A DNA stretch of 64,000 nucleotides from Microbacterium commune (GTDB lineage: Bacteria > Actinomycetota > Actinomycetes > Actinomycetales > Microbacteriaceae). The first letter of the stretch is position 1. Each line of letters starts with the position of its first letter. Under the pieces are notes generated by a model. That model saw only the letters and a program-made list of their open reading frames with translations, did no database searches and was not told the origin of the DNA. The position numbers were made by a program, and so were the translations under genes. Positions 42,494 through 53,586 of this stretch are shown piece by piece. Location of the stretch: the NCBI RefSeq assembly GCF_014836945.1, contig NZ_JACSPX010000001.1, positions 1,907,382-1,971,381 of the forward strand. The letters run 5' to 3'.

Positions 42494-43930
42494 GTGACGA
42501 TCCGCCTGTACGACACTCGCGCGCAGCAGCTGCGCGACTTCGCCCCGCTCGATGCCTCGAACGTGACGATGTACGTCTGCGGTCCCACCGTGCAGTCCGG
42601 CCCGCACATCGGGCACGTGCGCGCCGCTCTGAGTTTCGACCTGCTGCGTCGCTGGCTCGAGCACCGATACGGGCGGGTGACGTTCGTGCGCAACGTCACC
42701 GACATCGATGACAAGGTGCTCGCCAACGCGACCGAGACCGAGCCGTGGTGGGCGCTCGCGTACCGCATGGAGCAGGAGTTCTCGCAGGCGTATTCCGCTG
42801 TCGGCATCCTGCCGCCCACCTACGAGCCGCGCGCGACGGGGTTCATCCCGCAGATGCACGACCTGATCGCCGCCCTCATCGGGCGCGGACACGCCTACGC
42901 CGCAGCGGACGACTCGGGCGACGTCTACTTCGACGTGCGCTCGTGGTCCGAATACGGCTCACTCACCCGTCAGTCGGTGGATGCCATGGAGGCGGCGGCG
43001 GACGCCGACCCGCGCGGCAAGCGGAGCCCGCAGGACTTCGCGCTGTGGAAGGGCGCGAAGAGCGACGAGCAGGCGGATGCCGTGTGGGATTCACCGTGGG
43101 GACGCGGCCGCCCCGGCTGGCACATCGAGTGCTCGGCGATGTCGAAGCGCTACCTCGGCGCGGAGTTCGACATCCATGGCGGTGGGCTCGACTTGCGCTT
43201 CCCGCACCACGAGAACGAGCTCGCGCAGTCGACCGCGGCCGGTGACGGCTTCGCGCGGTACTGGGTGCACAACGGACTCGTCACGGTGGGCGGTCAGAAG
43301 ATGTCGAAGTCGCTGGGCAACTTCACCCTCGCCGCCGATGTGCTCTCCGCTCAGCACCCGCTCGTCGTGCGCTACGCCCTCGCCGCCGCGCACTACCGCT
43401 CGAGCCTGGATCTGACCGAGTCGTCGTTCGCGGAAGCCGATTCCGCGCTCGGACGCATCCGGTCGTTCCTCGAGCGCGCCGCGCGACGGCCCGCCGGGCT
43501 CGCGACGGCGGAACCGCCGTCGACGGGAGCGGAGCCGAGCTCCGCCCTGCCGGCCGCCTTCGCGGCCGCGATGGACGACGACCTCGGCGTCCCGCAGGCG
43601 CTCGCCGTGCTGCACGAGACCGTGCGGGCGGGCAACAGCATGCTCGATGCCGGCCGCGGCGCCGACGCGCAGCTCGCGGCGCTGCAGGTGCGCGAGATGG
43701 CGGGCATCCTCGGCGTCGACCCGCTCGCACGAGAGTGGGACACCGACACCACGGACCGGGCTGAGGCATCCGCCCTGGACACGCTCGTGAAGACGATGAT
43801 CACCCAGCGCGCGCAGGCGCGCGCGGAGAAGGACTGGGCCTCGGCCGATCGCATCCGTGATGCGATCGCCGCGGCAGGAATCACTCTGGAGGACACTCCG
43901 GACGGAACGCATTGGAGTATCGATGGCTAA
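42494..43930 (+). CDS. cysS: Cysteinyl-tRNA synthetase
   Basis: The 478-residue class I synthetase charges tRNA-Cys. Its HIGH motif is in [20 protein letters not shown], with the zinc cysteine just before it. Further zinc/catalytic blocks are WHIECSAMS and [14 protein letters not shown], and the second signature is [14 protein letters not shown] (42482-42487) ends 6 nt before the GTG, giving a leaderless mRNA. It overlaps rlmB by 8 nt, an order also found in mycobacteria. Confidence 0.96.
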   Translation: MTIRLYDTRAQQLRDFAPLDASNVTMYVCGPTVQSGPHIGHVRAALSFDLLRRWLEHRYGRVTFVRNVTDIDDKVLANATETEPWWALAYRMEQEFSQAYSAVGILPPTYEPRATGFIPQMHDLIAALIGRGHAYAAADDSGDVYFDVRSWSEYGSLTRQSVDAMEAAADADPRGKRSPQDFALWKGAKSDEQADAVWDSPWGRGRPGWHIECSAMSKRYLGAEFDIHGGGLDLRFPHHENELAQSTAAGDGFARYWVHNGLVTVGGQKMSKSLGNFTLAADVLSAQHPLVVRYALAAAHYRSSLDLTESSFAEADSALGRIRSFLERAARRPAGLATAEPPSTGAEPSSALPAAFAAAMDDDLGVPQALAVLHETVRAGNSMLDAGRGADAQLAALQVREMAGILGVDPLAREWDTDTTDRAEASALDTLVKTMITQRAQARAEKDWASADRIRDAIAAAGITLEDTPDGTHWSIDG

Positions 43931-44927
43931 GCCTGGCCGCCCCGGAGCGGGCAACAGCAAGAAGAAGGGTGCCACCAAGGGCACCGGCGGTCTCGGCCGC
44001 AAGGCGCTCGAGGGTCGTGGTCCCACGCCCAAGGCCGAGGACCGCAGCTGGCACGTCGCCGGCAAGCGCAAGGCCGCCCAGGAGCGCTTCGCCGCCGCCG
44101 GCGGCAAGGGCAAGGCGGGCGGGCAGAAGCCGCAGAGCCGTGACATGAACCGTCAGTCGCGCAGCAAGGCGACCGATGACACCGAGACCGTCACCGGTCG
44201 CAACTCGGTGCTCGAGGCCCTGCGGACGAAGATCCCCGCGACGACGTTCTACATCGCCCAGCGCGTCGAGATGGACGATCGCGTCAAGGAGATGCTCTCG
44301 ATCGCGCGGAACCGCGAGATCCCCGTGCTCGAGGTCACCCGCCAGGAGCTCGACCGCATGGCCGGGTTCGACGGAGTGCACCAGGGCGTCGCACTGAAGG
44401 TGCCGCCGTACGAGTACGCGCACCCGCAGGATCTGCTCGAGCAGGTCATCGATCGCGGTGAGATGCCGCTGTTCGTGGCCCTCGACGGCATCACCGATCC
44501 GCGCAATCTCGGCGCGATCATCCGCTCCACCGCAGCGTTCGGCGGTCACGGCATCATCCTGCCGCAGCGCCGCTCGGCGAGCGTGAACAGCGCGGCGTGG
44601 AAGACCAGCGCCGGGGCGGCTGCACGCCTGCCCGTCGCTCTGGCCGCGAACCTCACCACGCTGCTGAAGGAGTTCAAGAAGCAGGGCGTGTTCGTGCTCG
44701 GTCTCGACGGCGGGGGAGATGTCGCGCTTCCCGCGCTGGAGCTCGCCGATCGTCCCGTCGTGATCGTGGTCGGCTCGGAGGGCAAGGGACTCTCGCGCCT
44801 GGTCACCGAGACCTGCGATCAGATCGTGTCGATCCCGATCTCGTCGGCGACCGAGTCGCTGAACGCCGGCATCGCGGCATCCGTCGCGCTGTACCAGGTG
44901 TCGACCGTCCGAGCCGCCGCGGAATAG
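43923..44927 (+). CDS. rlmB: 23S rRNA 2'-O-methyltransferase, RlmB/TrmH family
   Basis: The 334-residue SpoU-family enzyme has a roughly 90-residue disordered Lys/Gly-rich N-terminus, an RNA-binding substrate domain ([11 protein letters not shown]), and the knotted SPOUT domain with [30 protein letters not shown] and [22 protein letters not shown]. It is expected to methylate G2251-type positions of 23S rRNA; the sister MRM1/TrmH group is possible. Its start overlaps the cysS end. Confidence 0.9.
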   Translation: MAKPGRPGAGNSKKKGATKGTGGLGRKALEGRGPTPKAEDRSWHVAGKRKAAQERFAAAGGKGKAGGQKPQSRDMNRQSRSKATDDTETVTGRNSVLEALRTKIPATTFYIAQRVEMDDRVKEMLSIARNREIPVLEVTRQELDRMAGFDGVHQGVALKVPPYEYAHPQDLLEQVIDRGEMPLFVALDGITDPRNLGAIIRSTAAFGGHGIILPQRRSASVNSAAWKTSAGAAARLPVALAANLTTLLKEFKKQGVFVLGLDGGGDVALPALELADRPVVIVVGSEGKGLSRLVTETCDQIVSIPISSATESLNAGIAASVALYQVSTVRAAAE

Positions 44928-44986
44928 GACGCGCACCCGCGCGACTTGTACTCGGTGAACCCGTTCGAGCATCGGAAGGAACACGG

Positions 44987-45625
44987 ATGTCCCGCATCGT
45001 CGTCATCGGAGGAACCGGCTACGCCGGATCGCACATCGCCCGCGAGGCGGTGAGCCGAGGGCACGAGGTGACGGTGATCTCCCGTCAGGCGCCGGACGCC
45101 CCGCTCGACGGCGCGCAGTACGTGCAGGGCTCGGTGCTCGACCTCGACGCCCTCGGGGATGTCTTCGACGGTGCTGACGCCGTCGTCTCTGCGCTCTCAC
45201 CGCGCGGCGATATGGAGAACGAGGTCATCGGGGCGCTGCGGGGCCTGATCAAGAGGCTCGCCGGCACCCCGAGCCGCCTCGGCGTCGTCGGCGGAGCAGG
45301 CGGCAGCCTGGTCGCCCCGGGCGGACCGCGCCTGTTCGACCAGGGCTTCCCCGAGGAGTACAAGCACGAGGCGCAGGTGGGCATCGACTCGCTCGAGCTG
45401 CTGCAGCAGACCGATGACCTGGAGTGGTTCTTCATCCATCCTGCCGAGGTGTTCGGTCCCTGGGTAGAAGGCGAGCGCACCGGCCGCTACCGGGACGGCG
45501 GCGACGTGCTGGTTCGGGATGCCGACGGGAACTCCACCATCTCGGGCGCGGACTTCGCGATCGCCGTCGTCGACGAGATCGAGCAGCCCAAGCATCGCAA
45601 CGACCGCTTCGCGGTCGGCTACTAG
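44987..45625 (+). CDS. NAD(P)-binding short-chain epimerase/reductase-like protein (NmrA/BVR-B type)
   Basis: The 212-residue protein has a Rossmann NAD(P) motif at its N-terminus, VVIGGTGYAGSHIAREAVSRG, and a compact extended-SDR-like core resembling BVR-B/NmrA proteins, without a clear YxxxK pair. GGAAGGAA precedes the ATG. It is probably a single-gene unit converging with the DUF4032 gene after 2 nt. The substrate is unknown. Confidence 0.82.
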   Translation: MSRIVVIGGTGYAGSHIAREAVSRGHEVTVISRQAPDAPLDGAQYVQGSVLDLDALGDVFDGADAVVSALSPRGDMENEVIGALRGLIKRLAGTPSRLGVVGGAGGSLVAPGGPRLFDQGFPEEYKHEAQVGIDSLELLQQTDDLEWFFIHPAEVFGPWVEGERTGRYRDGGDVLVRDADGNSTISGADFAIAVVDEIEQPKHRNDRFAVGY

Positions 45626-45627
45626 CG

Positions 45628-46932
45628 CTAGACGAGGTCGCGCCAGTCGATCGCGGCGGTGTCGTCTGAGACCTCGACCGAACCGGTTTCGACCGGAACG
45701 CCCAACGATTCGGTGGGCGGTCCCATGATGGTCGCTTCGTCGCGACGGTGCCGCAGCACGTCGTTGATGTAGCTCGTGAGCACCTCGGCGAGCGGCACCG
45801 ACCGCGACTGCGCCTGCGACAGGTACCAGCGGTGCTCGAGCACCTGGTGATACACCTCGGCGGGCTCGAGCTTGGCGCGCAGGTCGTAGGGGATGGCGCG
45901 CACGACCGGCTCGAACACGCGGGTCAGCCATTCGTGCGCGTACATCTCCTCTTCGGTCCATGCCTTGGTCGAGCGCACCCGGAACTCGTCGAGGTCGTTG
46001 AGCAGCCGACGGGCCTGGTTCTCCTCCACGTCGAGACCGGTGAGGCGGATCAGCCGTCGCTGATGGTGCCCGGCGTCGACAACCTTCGGCTGGATGCGCA
46101 CGGTCGTGCCGTCGGCGGTGGTCTCCATCGACATCTCGTCGATGTCGAAGCCGAGTGCATTGAGCTTCTCGACGCGCTCGGTGATGCGCCAGGTCTCCCC
46201 GGTCGAGAACGTCTCCTCGTCGGTGAGCGCCGCCCACAGCGACCGATACGACGAGACAATGCCGTCGGCGATCTCGAGAGCATCCACACCGCGCTCCAGA
46301 CGGCCGCCGGCGGCGAGGTCCATGATCTCTCCGGCGATGTTCGTGCGCGCGAGGTCGAGGTCGTATGCGCGCTGACCGTCGGTCAGTCCCTCCTCGTGCA
46401 GTTCACCTGTCTCGGCATCCACCAGATATGCGGCGAACGCGCCGGCGTCGCGCCGGAACAGGGTGTTCGACAGGGAGACGTCTCCCCAGTAGAACCCCAC
46501 GTTGTGCAGCCGCACGAGCAGCAGGGCGAGCGCGTCGACCAGGCGGGTGGCCGTGTCCGGACGCAGCACCTGGGTGAACAGCGCGCGATAGGGCATCGAG
46601 AAGCGCAGATGCGAGGTGACGAGCGCGGCGGGCAGCGCCCTGCCGTCATCATCCGTGCGTCCGGCGATCACCGCGACCCGGCTGACACAGGGCACATCGA
46701 GGCGGCCGAGGTTGCCGAGCATGTCGTACTCGCGCTGCGCCATCTCCGCCGTGGTCTCCTTGACCGCAACGACGCGTCCCGACAGATCCGCGAAGCGCAC
46801 GAGGTGGCGTGAGAGCCCCTTCGGCAGCGACACGATGTGCTCGGACGGCCACTTGCCGAGCGGGGTCGACCACGGCAGGCTCAGCAGCCCCGGATCGATC
46901 GAGCTGGCGGTGATGCGCAGCGACTCCTGCAT
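45628..46932 (-). CDS. DUF4032 protein with kinase-like N-terminal domain
   Basis: The 434-residue protein joins a lipopolysaccharide-kinase-like domain to a C-terminal DUF4032 domain. Kinase-like marks are VVAVKETT (possible ATP lysine), LLVRLHNVGFYWGDVSLSNTLF (catalytic loop, GD in place of HRD, with the following Asn) and YLVDAETGEL (DFG-like). DUF4032 covers roughly residues 230-400. It is cytoplasmic with no signal. GGAGGAAAC precedes the ATG. The substrate and role are unknown; the ABC ATPase gene upstream on the same strand may share its transcript. Confidence 0.8.
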   Translation of the reverse strand: MQESLRITASSIDPGLLSLPWSTPLGKWPSEHIVSLPKGLSRHLVRFADLSGRVVAVKETTAEMAQREYDMLGNLGRLDVPCVSRVAVIAGRTDDDGRALPAALVTSHLRFSMPYRALFTQVLRPDTATRLVDALALLLVRLHNVGFYWGDVSLSNTLFRRDAGAFAAYLVDAETGELHEEGLTDGQRAYDLDLARTNIAGEIMDLAAGGRLERGVDALEIADGIVSSYRSLWAALTDEETFSTGETWRITERVEKLNALGFDIDEMSMETTADGTTVRIQPKVVDAGHHQRRLIRLTGLDVEENQARRLLNDLDEFRVRSTKAWTEEEMYAHEWLTRVFEPVVRAIPYDLRAKLEPAEVYHQVLEHRWYLSQAQSRSVPLAEVLTSYINDVLRHRRDEATIMGPPTESLGVPVETGSVEVSDDTAAIDWRDLV

Positions 46933-46999
46933 GTTTCCTCCGGAAAACACCGCGGCGCGGGAGACCGACAGGTCTGCCCGCGCCGCGTGTGCTGATTCG

Positions 47000-48103
<1,104 letters not shown>

Positions 48104-48315
48104 GGTTTCTCCTTCACCGGCAGGTACGTGCCGGACGATCCGTTGTGATGGAAGCGGCGGACGCTGCCCGCCGTGACCCGCCATCGGGTCGGGATCAGTA
48201 TGGCACGACCGAGCGCGTCTGGGTATTTCTCAGGCTGCCTGGTTAGCATCGAACCCGGCGCCGCAGTCTCCGCGGCCGCGGGATCACCCTTCCCACCCGA
48301 TCTTCAAGAGGAACG

Positions 48316-49275
48316 ATGTCGAGCGACGAAACGCCGAACGTCCCCGTCGCTCGCCATTCGCGCGAAGCGGTGCGGGAGAAGGCACAGTTGGTGCACGCCC
48401 AGCAGTCTCGGGCACGACTGATGCGGCGGCTCATCATCGGTCTCGTCGCGATCCTCGCGGTCGGCTCGATCGGCGCCGCCGTGGCCTACGCCGTCAGCTC
48501 GTCGATCTCGAAGCCGCAGCTCAGCCCCAGCGGGATGTCCGACGACGGCGTCACGGTGACCGAGGTCTCTGCGGCGCCGTCCGCACCGGGAGCGACACCG
48601 GCGCCGACGGAGAGCGCGGCGGAGACGGGTGAGAGCGCGACCCCGGCACCGGATCCGTCCGCCACCGCGGGAGCCAAGCCCACCGAGATCCACATCTACG
48701 TCGACTATCTCTCGGCGGGAGCTGCGGAGTTCGAGCGTGCGAACGCGCGTCAGCTCGCCGGCTGGATCTCGGAGGGGGCCGTCACCGTGACCTACCACCC
48801 GGTCGCCCTGCTCACCGCCAGCTCCAACGGGACGAAGTACTCGCTGCGTGCGGCCGCCGCGGCCGCGTGCGTCGCCAGCTACGCGCCGAACAGCTTCTAC
48901 GACTACAACCACGAGCTGCTCACCGGTCAGCCGGAGCCTGACAGCGACGGTCGCAGCGACGCCGATCTGGCTGACCTGGCTGTCGCGGTCGGTGTGTCGG
49001 ATGCCAAGAAGGTGCGCTCGTGCATCGAGAAGCAGGATTTCGTGTCGTGGGCGAAGGCCGCCACCGATCGAGCTCTCGAGGGCCCGCTGCCGGGCACCGA
49101 CGACATGAAGCTGAACAACGAGGCGCTGATCCTCGTCGGCGGCAAGTCCTATGTCGGGGCTCTGAACGACCCCGCCGAGTTCTCGCAGTTCGTGCTCACC
49201 ATCGCGAGCGACGAGTACTTCGGCGCCACGAAGCCGACCCCGACCCCCACCCCGACCACGACGCCCGCCTCCTGA
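48316..49275 (+). CDS. Membrane-anchored DsbA-like protein lacking the CXXC motif
   Basis: The 319-residue protein has a cytoplasmic N-terminus, one membrane helix (about 36-60), a Pro/Ala/Thr/Glu-rich linker (80-120) and a DsbA/thioredoxin-like domain. Where the redox CPxC should follow the first strand (IHIYVDY), the sequence reads LSAGAAEFE, so both catalytic cysteines are missing. Two other cysteines remain (AAAACVASY and VRSCIEKQ). It ends with a PTPTPTPTTTPA tail. A chaperone-like or scaffold role is more likely than oxidation. AGAGGAACG precedes the ATG. Confidence 0.8.
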   Translation: MSSDETPNVPVARHSREAVREKAQLVHAQQSRARLMRRLIIGLVAILAVGSIGAAVAYAVSSSISKPQLSPSGMSDDGVTVTEVSAAPSAPGATPAPTESAAETGESATPAPDPSATAGAKPTEIHIYVDYLSAGAAEFERANARQLAGWISEGAVTVTYHPVALLTASSNGTKYSLRAAAAAACVASYAPNSFYDYNHELLTGQPEPDSDGRSDADLADLAVAVGVSDAKKVRSCIEKQDFVSWAKAATDRALEGPLPGTDDMKLNNEALILVGGKSYVGALNDPAEFSQFVLTIASDEYFGATKPTPTPTPTTTPAS

Positions 49276-49329
49276 TCTGCTCGACAGCGCGGGCGACCCG
49301 CCTGCCGTCGCTATGCTGGATGGCGGCTC

Positions 49330-49402
49330 GCCGACTTGGCGCAATTGGTAGCGCACCGTACTTGTAATACGGGGGTTACGGGTTCGAGTCCCGTAGTCGG
49401 CT
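49330..49402 (+). tRNA. tRNA-Thr (anticodon TGT)
   Basis: This is a complete 73-nt cloverleaf: acceptor GCCGACT with AGTCGGC, anticodon loop CTTGTAA (anticodon TGT) on stem CCGTA/TACGG, and T-loop TTCGAGT. The genome encodes CCA directly after it (49403-49405). TATGCT at 49312-49317 is a likely -10 element. Confidence 0.95.
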
Positions 49403-49408
49403 CCACAC

Positions 49409-49445
49409 ACGAGGCACGTGCACCCGCGAGGGGCGCGTGCCTCGT
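49409..49445. terminator. Bidirectional terminator hairpin
   Basis: A 10-bp perfect stem, ACGAGGCACG (49409-49418) with CGTGCCTCGT (49436-49445), lies right after tRNA-Thr and 6 nt beyond the end of the convergent SRAP gene. Confidence 0.65.
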
Positions 49446-49450
49446 CCGCA

Positions 49451-50104
49451 TCAGAAGAGGGTCTGCGCGCCCCTGTCGTCGCCGCGCGGCACGGCGGCGA
49501 CCCGCTCGTCGAGACCGGCGGCCGCGAGCAGCGCCTCGTCGATGAGATCGCGGGTGGGGTCGCCATGCAGCCAGTCGTCGGCGAACGCCGTGGGGATCAG
49601 CACCGGCATCCGGTCGTGGATGTCCGCCAGGTGCGGGGGAGCGGGACGCATCACGATCGAGTAGCAGGTCACCCCGTCGCCGTCAGGGGTGCGGCCGCGC
49701 TGGGTGACCGCGGCCATCGAGAACAGCACTCCCCGGCCCAGACCGAACTCGTGCCAGATCCGCTCGGGCTTCTGCATCTCGTACCAGCCTGTCGCCGGGA
49801 CGAGGCCGCGCGTACGCAGCGCACCTGGTCGGTCCTGCAGACGCTCGGAGCGGGTGTTGATCGACGGGAACCTCGCCGGCTGTCCATCGACGAGGAATCC
49901 CCACCAGGCGGCTTCGAGGGCGGCTGCGCCGTCGGTCGCGGTGACCACGGGATTCAGGTTCCGCAGGTTCCTCCCCGTCGGTCGCAGAGTCTCGCCCGCG
50001 TTGTGCTGCGCCCACGAGCGCAGTCCGTCGAGCACGGCCTCGTCGGCGTCGGCCAGCCCCTCGGCGTCGGTGAAACGGGGATCCAGTCCGTAGCTCGCGC
50101 ACAT
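49451..50104 (-). CDS. SRAP-domain DNA-protein crosslink sensor (YedK/HMCES-like)
   Basis: The 217-residue protein starts Met-Cys, and Cys2 is the conserved residue that forms a covalent adduct with abasic sites in single-stranded DNA. Other SRAP features are NLNPVVTA, AAWWGFLV, FPSINTRSE, TRGLVPATGWYEMQ (catalytic glutamate) and the histidine in LADIHDRMPVLIP. Members protect or repair abasic lesions. TACTCT ends 6 nt before the ATG, so initiation is probably leaderless and exact, which fits the need to expose Cys2. Confidence 0.9.
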   Translation of the reverse strand: MCASYGLDPRFTDAEGLADADEAVLDGLRSWAQHNAGETLRPTGRNLRNLNPVVTATDGAAALEAAWWGFLVDGQPARFPSINTRSERLQDRPGALRTRGLVPATGWYEMQKPERIWHEFGLGRGVLFSMAAVTQRGRTPDGDGVTCYSIVMRPAPPHLADIHDRMPVLIPTAFADDWLHGDPTRDLIDEALLAAAGLDERVAAVPRGDDRGAQTLF

Positions 50105-50188
50105 GCCCACAGAGTATCGGCGAGCGGCGACGCGGTGCAGACACCCGCGCGAGCGATGAGCTGGGCTCGGCCCGGTAGTCTGAAGCGA

Positions 50189-51124
50189 GTGACGCCCCCT
50201 CGCCCGCTGCCCGCCTGGATCGCCCTCGGCGGCGCTGTCGCGATCGGCTCGATGACCGCCATCCAGGCCCGGATCAACGGCGTCCTCGGCGTGCGCATCG
50301 ACGACGGCATCGTCGCCGGTCTCATCTCCTTCGCGGTGGGGCTCGGTCTCCTCGTCGTGGTGGTGCTCGCGCTGCCATCCGGGCGAGCGGGCCTCGGGCG
50401 GCTGCTGACGGGCATCCGCTCCCGCACCATCCCGTTCTGGATGCTTCTCGGCGGCACGTGCGGTGCTCTGACCGTCACCACGCAGGGACTCGTCGCCGGT
50501 GTGCTGGGAGTGTCGCTGTTCACCGTCGGCGTGGTGGCGGGCCAGACGCTGCACGGCCTGCTGCTGGACCGCATCGGCGTCGGCCCCTCGGGGATCGTCG
50601 CCGTCACGCCGGGGCGCGTGATCGGCGGTGCGCTCGCGCTCGCCGCCGTCGGCATCTCGCTGGGCGGAGACGTGCTCGCGACCGCGCCGCTGTGGTTGCT
50701 GCTGCTCCCGTTCGCGGCCGGTGCGGGCATCGCGTGGCAGGCTGCGGCGAACGGTCGCCTCGCCCGCCGGGTCGCGTCGCCCCTCACGGCCACGCTGATG
50801 AGCTTCGTCGCCGGCACCGTGGTGCTGCTGGCGGGTGCCGCGGTCAGCGTCTCGACCAGGGGGATGCCCGGCGCGCTCCCGGCCGAGCCGTGGCTGTACC
50901 TGGGCGGCCTGCTCGGCTTCGCCTACATCCTGCTCGGCGCCTGGCTGGTGCCGTACACCGGCGTGCTGCTGCTCGGGCTCGGCAGCGTGCTCGGACAGCT
51001 GGTGACGTCGGTGGTGATCGATGTCGTCTGGCCGGTCGACCGCGGCCCGGCGACGTGGCAGCTCGCCGCGATGATCGTGGTCGCGGCGGCATCGGTGGTC
51101 GCCGCCGTGCCACGGCGGCGCTGA
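50189..51124 (+). CDS. DMT-family transporter, YdcZ/DUF606 type
   Basis: The 311-residue membrane protein has about ten hydrophobic helices in two DUF606 repeats of roughly 150 residues, each starting with a glycine-rich helix followed by an arginine-bearing loop (IQARINGVLG and AANGRLARRV). Members belong to the drug/metabolite transporter superfamily; the substrate is unknown. TAGTCT (50176-50181) ends 7 nt before the GTG at 50189, so the GTG is preferred over the ATG 33 nt upstream. It converges with the nitroreductase gene after 1 nt. Confidence 0.82.
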   Translation: MTPPRPLPAWIALGGAVAIGSMTAIQARINGVLGVRIDDGIVAGLISFAVGLGLLVVVVLALPSGRAGLGRLLTGIRSRTIPFWMLLGGTCGALTVTTQGLVAGVLGVSLFTVGVVAGQTLHGLLLDRIGVGPSGIVAVTPGRVIGGALALAAVGISLGGDVLATAPLWLLLLPFAAGAGIAWQAAANGRLARRVASPLTATLMSFVAGTVVLLAGAAVSVSTRGMPGALPAEPWLYLGGLLGFAYILLGAWLVPYTGVLLLGLGSVLGQLVTSVVIDVVWPVDRGPATWQLAAMIVVAAASVVAAVPRRR

Positions 51125-51125
51125 G

Positions 51126-51767
51126 TCAGCGCGACCCGCGCTTCGACGCCCTGTCCTTCTTCTTCTTCTTCTTCGGAGCGCTGGCCCTCTTCAGGGCATC
51201 GCCCTTCGCCGGGGCGTCGTCCTTCGTCGATGCCGCCGGCATGGCCCCGAGCAGGGCGTCGGCGTCCACCGGCTTGCGACGACCGGGCTGCTTGCCGTCG
51301 GGCTTGCCGCCGACGTAGAGCCAGCCCAGCAGCTCTTCGTTCTTCTTCAGGCCGTGCGCCTCGGCGACGGCCTTCGTGCGGGTCAGACCTCCGGTGCGCC
51401 AGATGACGCCCCACCCCGCCTCGTCCAGCAGAAGGCTGAGGGTGTGCGCGACGCCCGAGGCCACCGCCTCCTGCTCCCAGCGCGGCACCTTGTCACTCTT
51501 GCGGTACGAGGCGACGACGGCGAGCAGCAGCGGGGCGCGCATCGGCTTCGTTGAGGGCTTGTCGTCTCCGTCGGCCTTCGCCAGTGCGGCGCCCAGCGTC
51601 AGGCGGTCATCGCCGCGCAGCTCGATCAGCCGCCAGGGGCGCAGCGACGAGTGGTCCGCCACGCGCCCTGCCGCTTCGACCAGCGGCAGCAGCTGCTCGC
51701 GGGTCGGGGCATCATCGGTCACGCGCGACCACGACGCTCGGCGCCGGACGGCGTCGAGCGCGCTCAC
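51126..51767 (-). CDS. Nitroreductase-family protein
   Basis: The 213-residue protein has an FMN-binding nitroreductase-like core with [17 protein letters not shown] near the N-terminus, [26 protein letters not shown], and [15 protein letters not shown]. It ends in a Lys-rich tail ([17 protein letters not shown]). It probably reduces quinones or nitro compounds with NAD(P)H. The GTG start overlaps the msrB stop (GTGA), so the two are co-translated; both would belong to oxidative-stress metabolism. Confidence 0.82.
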   Translation of the reverse strand: MSALDAVRRRASWSRVTDDAPTREQLLPLVEAAGRVADHSSLRPWRLIELRGDDRLTLGAALAKADGDDKPSTKPMRAPLLLAVVASYRKSDKVPRWEQEAVASGVAHTLSLLLDEAGWGVIWRTGGLTRTKAVAEAHGLKKNEELLGWLYVGGKPDGKQPGRRKPVDADALLGAMPAASTKDDAPAKGDALKRASAPKKKKKKDRASKRGSR

Positions 51768-52168
51768 GAGGGGTCGGGGGTGAACGACAGCGCCACGGAG
51801 TTCATGCAGTAGCGGTCGCCGGTGGGGGTTCCGAACCCGTCGGGGAAGACGTGGCCGAGGTGCGACCCGCACGCCGCGCAGCGCACCTCGGTGCGCACCA
51901 TGCCGAGCGAGGTGTCCTCGATGAGCTCCACGGCCTCGGGGCGCACCGACTCGTAGAAGCTCGGCCACCCGCAGCCCGAGTCGAACTTCGTGCCGCTGCG
52001 GAACAGCTCCGCATCGCACGCGCCGCAGGTGTAGAGCCCGGCGCGCTCCTCATCGAGCAGCTCTCCCGTCCAGGGGCGTTCCGTCGCCGCTGTGCGCAGC
52101 ACCGCGTACTGATCGTCGCCGAGCTCGGCGCGCCACTCTGCATCCGTCTTGTTCACGCTGTAACCCAT
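51764..52168 (-). CDS. msrB: Peptide methionine-R-sulfoxide reductase
   Basis: The 134-residue enzyme reduces methionine-R-sulfoxide. Zinc-binding CxxC pairs are CGAC and CAAC, the fold motif is GCGWPSFYE, and the catalytic cysteine is in [10 protein letters not shown] use the ATG at 52168, which gives the standard MsrB N-terminus; an upstream start would add 25 unrelated residues. It is coupled to the nitroreductase-like gene. Confidence 0.93.
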   Translation of the reverse strand: MGYSVNKTDAEWRAELGDDQYAVLRTAATERPWTGELLDEERAGLYTCGACDAELFRSGTKFDSGCGWPSFYESVRPEAVELIEDTSLGMVRTEVRCAACGSHLGHVFPDGFGTPTGDRYCMNSVALSFTPDPS

Positions 52169-52250
52169 GCATCCATTCTCTCGCTTCTGCGACCCGCGCG
52201 GGCCGTGGGGTGCTCGACCGGCGCGGGCTGAACGCTGGGACAATGGCGGA

Positions 52251-53243
52251 ATGACGGATGCTGTCGCCGAGCGCTACGACCGGTTCGCCCGCGCGGAGGC
52301 GCCAGGACGCAGCGACGTGTACGTCGAGTGGGCGACGGGGGTCGCGACGGATGCCGCCGTGCAGGGCGTGCTCGAGCGGCTGACGCCGCAGCAGCGGCAG
52401 CCTCCGCTGGTGTTCGCCGTGTCGCGACTGCTCGGTGCGCCCGTGGGCGGCTACCGGCCATGGCGCGACTTCGTGCTCGCGCACGCCGACGAACTGGTGA
52501 CGGAATGCGCGCGTCGCGGCGTGCAGATCAACGAGCCGCTCCGGCTGGCCGCGCTGCTGCCGGCGCTGAGCCTGATCGAAGGGCCGATCGCGCTGCTCGA
52601 GCTGGGCGCCGCGGCGGGCCTGTGCCTGTATCCCGACCGGTACTCGTTCCGGATCGACGGCGCGGACGGCCGCGCCCGACGTCTCCTCGACCCGTCGGAC
52701 GGGCCGTCGGCCGTGCGCCTGCGCAGCGCCGTGTCGGGCGGGCTGCCCGAGCTGCGTGTGCCGGAGGTGACCTGGCGTGCGGGCATCGACCTCGACCCGA
52801 TCGACGTGCGCTCGCCCGCCGATCGCACCTGGCTCGAGTCGCTCATCTGGCCGGGGGAGCACGAGCGCAGCGAGCGGATCGCCGCGGCCATGGCGATCGT
52901 CGCGGCCGACCCGCCGATGCTGCGCTCCGGCGACGCGGTCGAGCAGCTCGAGGCGGTGGTCGCCCAAGCTCCTGCGGGAGCGAAGCTGGTCATCACCACA
53001 CCCGGCGTGCTCGTCTACCTGCCCCGACCGCGCCGTCTGGAGCTGATCGAGCGCATCCGCGCGCTGGACGCGCACTGGGTCACGATCGATCCCCCCGCGC
53101 TGCACGACGCCTGGCGGCCGGCGATCGATCCCGCCGCGTTCCGTGGCTTCGCGGTCGCTCTCGACGCACGCGTGGTCGCTGACGCCGACCCGCTCGGGCG
53201 CTGGTGGGAGTGGCATCCGGGGATCGGACCGGATGCCGCGTAG
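52251..53243 (+). CDS. DUF2332 family protein
   Basis: The 330-residue protein matches the DUF2332 family: [26 protein letters not shown] at the start, [19 protein letters not shown] in the middle (resembling a methyltransferase glycine motif) and [35 protein letters not shown]. The family is cytoplasmic with no defined activity; a SAM-dependent methyltransferase ancestry is plausible. GACAAT ends 6 nt before the ATG, in the leaderless pattern. Confidence 0.85.
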   Translation: MTDAVAERYDRFARAEAPGRSDVYVEWATGVATDAAVQGVLERLTPQQRQPPLVFAVSRLLGAPVGGYRPWRDFVLAHADELVTECARRGVQINEPLRLAALLPALSLIEGPIALLELGAAAGLCLYPDRYSFRIDGADGRARRLLDPSDGPSAVRLRSAVSGGLPELRVPEVTWRAGIDLDPIDVRSPADRTWLESLIWPGEHERSERIAAAMAIVAADPPMLRSGDAVEQLEAVVAQAPAGAKLVITTPGVLVYLPRPRRLELIERIRALDAHWVTIDPPALHDAWRPAIDPAAFRGFAVALDARVVADADPLGRWWEWHPGIGPDAA

Positions 53244-53252
53244 CCTGGGCGC

Positions 53253-53510
53253 ATGCTCGGTGGACTATCCGATCGCGATCGCGCGATTCTGACGCTGGAG
53301 GCGGCCTGGCCGCGCCACGGCGGCATGAAGGAGGAGACCATCCGCGCGCAGCTGGGCATGAGTCCGGCGCGCTACTACCAGCTCCTCGGTCGGCTGATCG
53401 AGACAGAGGCGGCGCTGGAGTTCGACCCGCTGCTCGTGCGCCGACTGCGCCGGCTGCGTGACTCGCGAGCCGTGCAGCGCACCGCGCGCATGCGCGGTTT
53501 CGTCGGCTGA
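53253..53510 (+). CDS. DUF3263 family protein
   Basis: The 85-residue, helix-rich protein has the DUF3263 pattern GLSDRDRAILTLEAAWPRHGGMKEETIRAQLGMSPARYYQLLGRLIE. It looks like a small winged or HTH DNA-binding domain. The homologue Rv0430 lies directly before a LytR_C protein in M. tuberculosis, as here. TAGCCT ends 6 nt before the ATG. The function is unknown; a regulatory role is inferred from the fold only. Confidence 0.85.
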   Translation: MLGGLSDRDRAILTLEAAWPRHGGMKEETIRAQLGMSPARYYQLLGRLIETEAALEFDPLLVRRLRRLRDSRAVQRTARMRGFVG

Positions 53511-53586
53511 CGACGCCGTCCTGCAGGCCCCTGCGGCGCGCTCCGCTCCGTGTGGACTCTCGGCGACCGCCCGCTAGCATCGAGGG

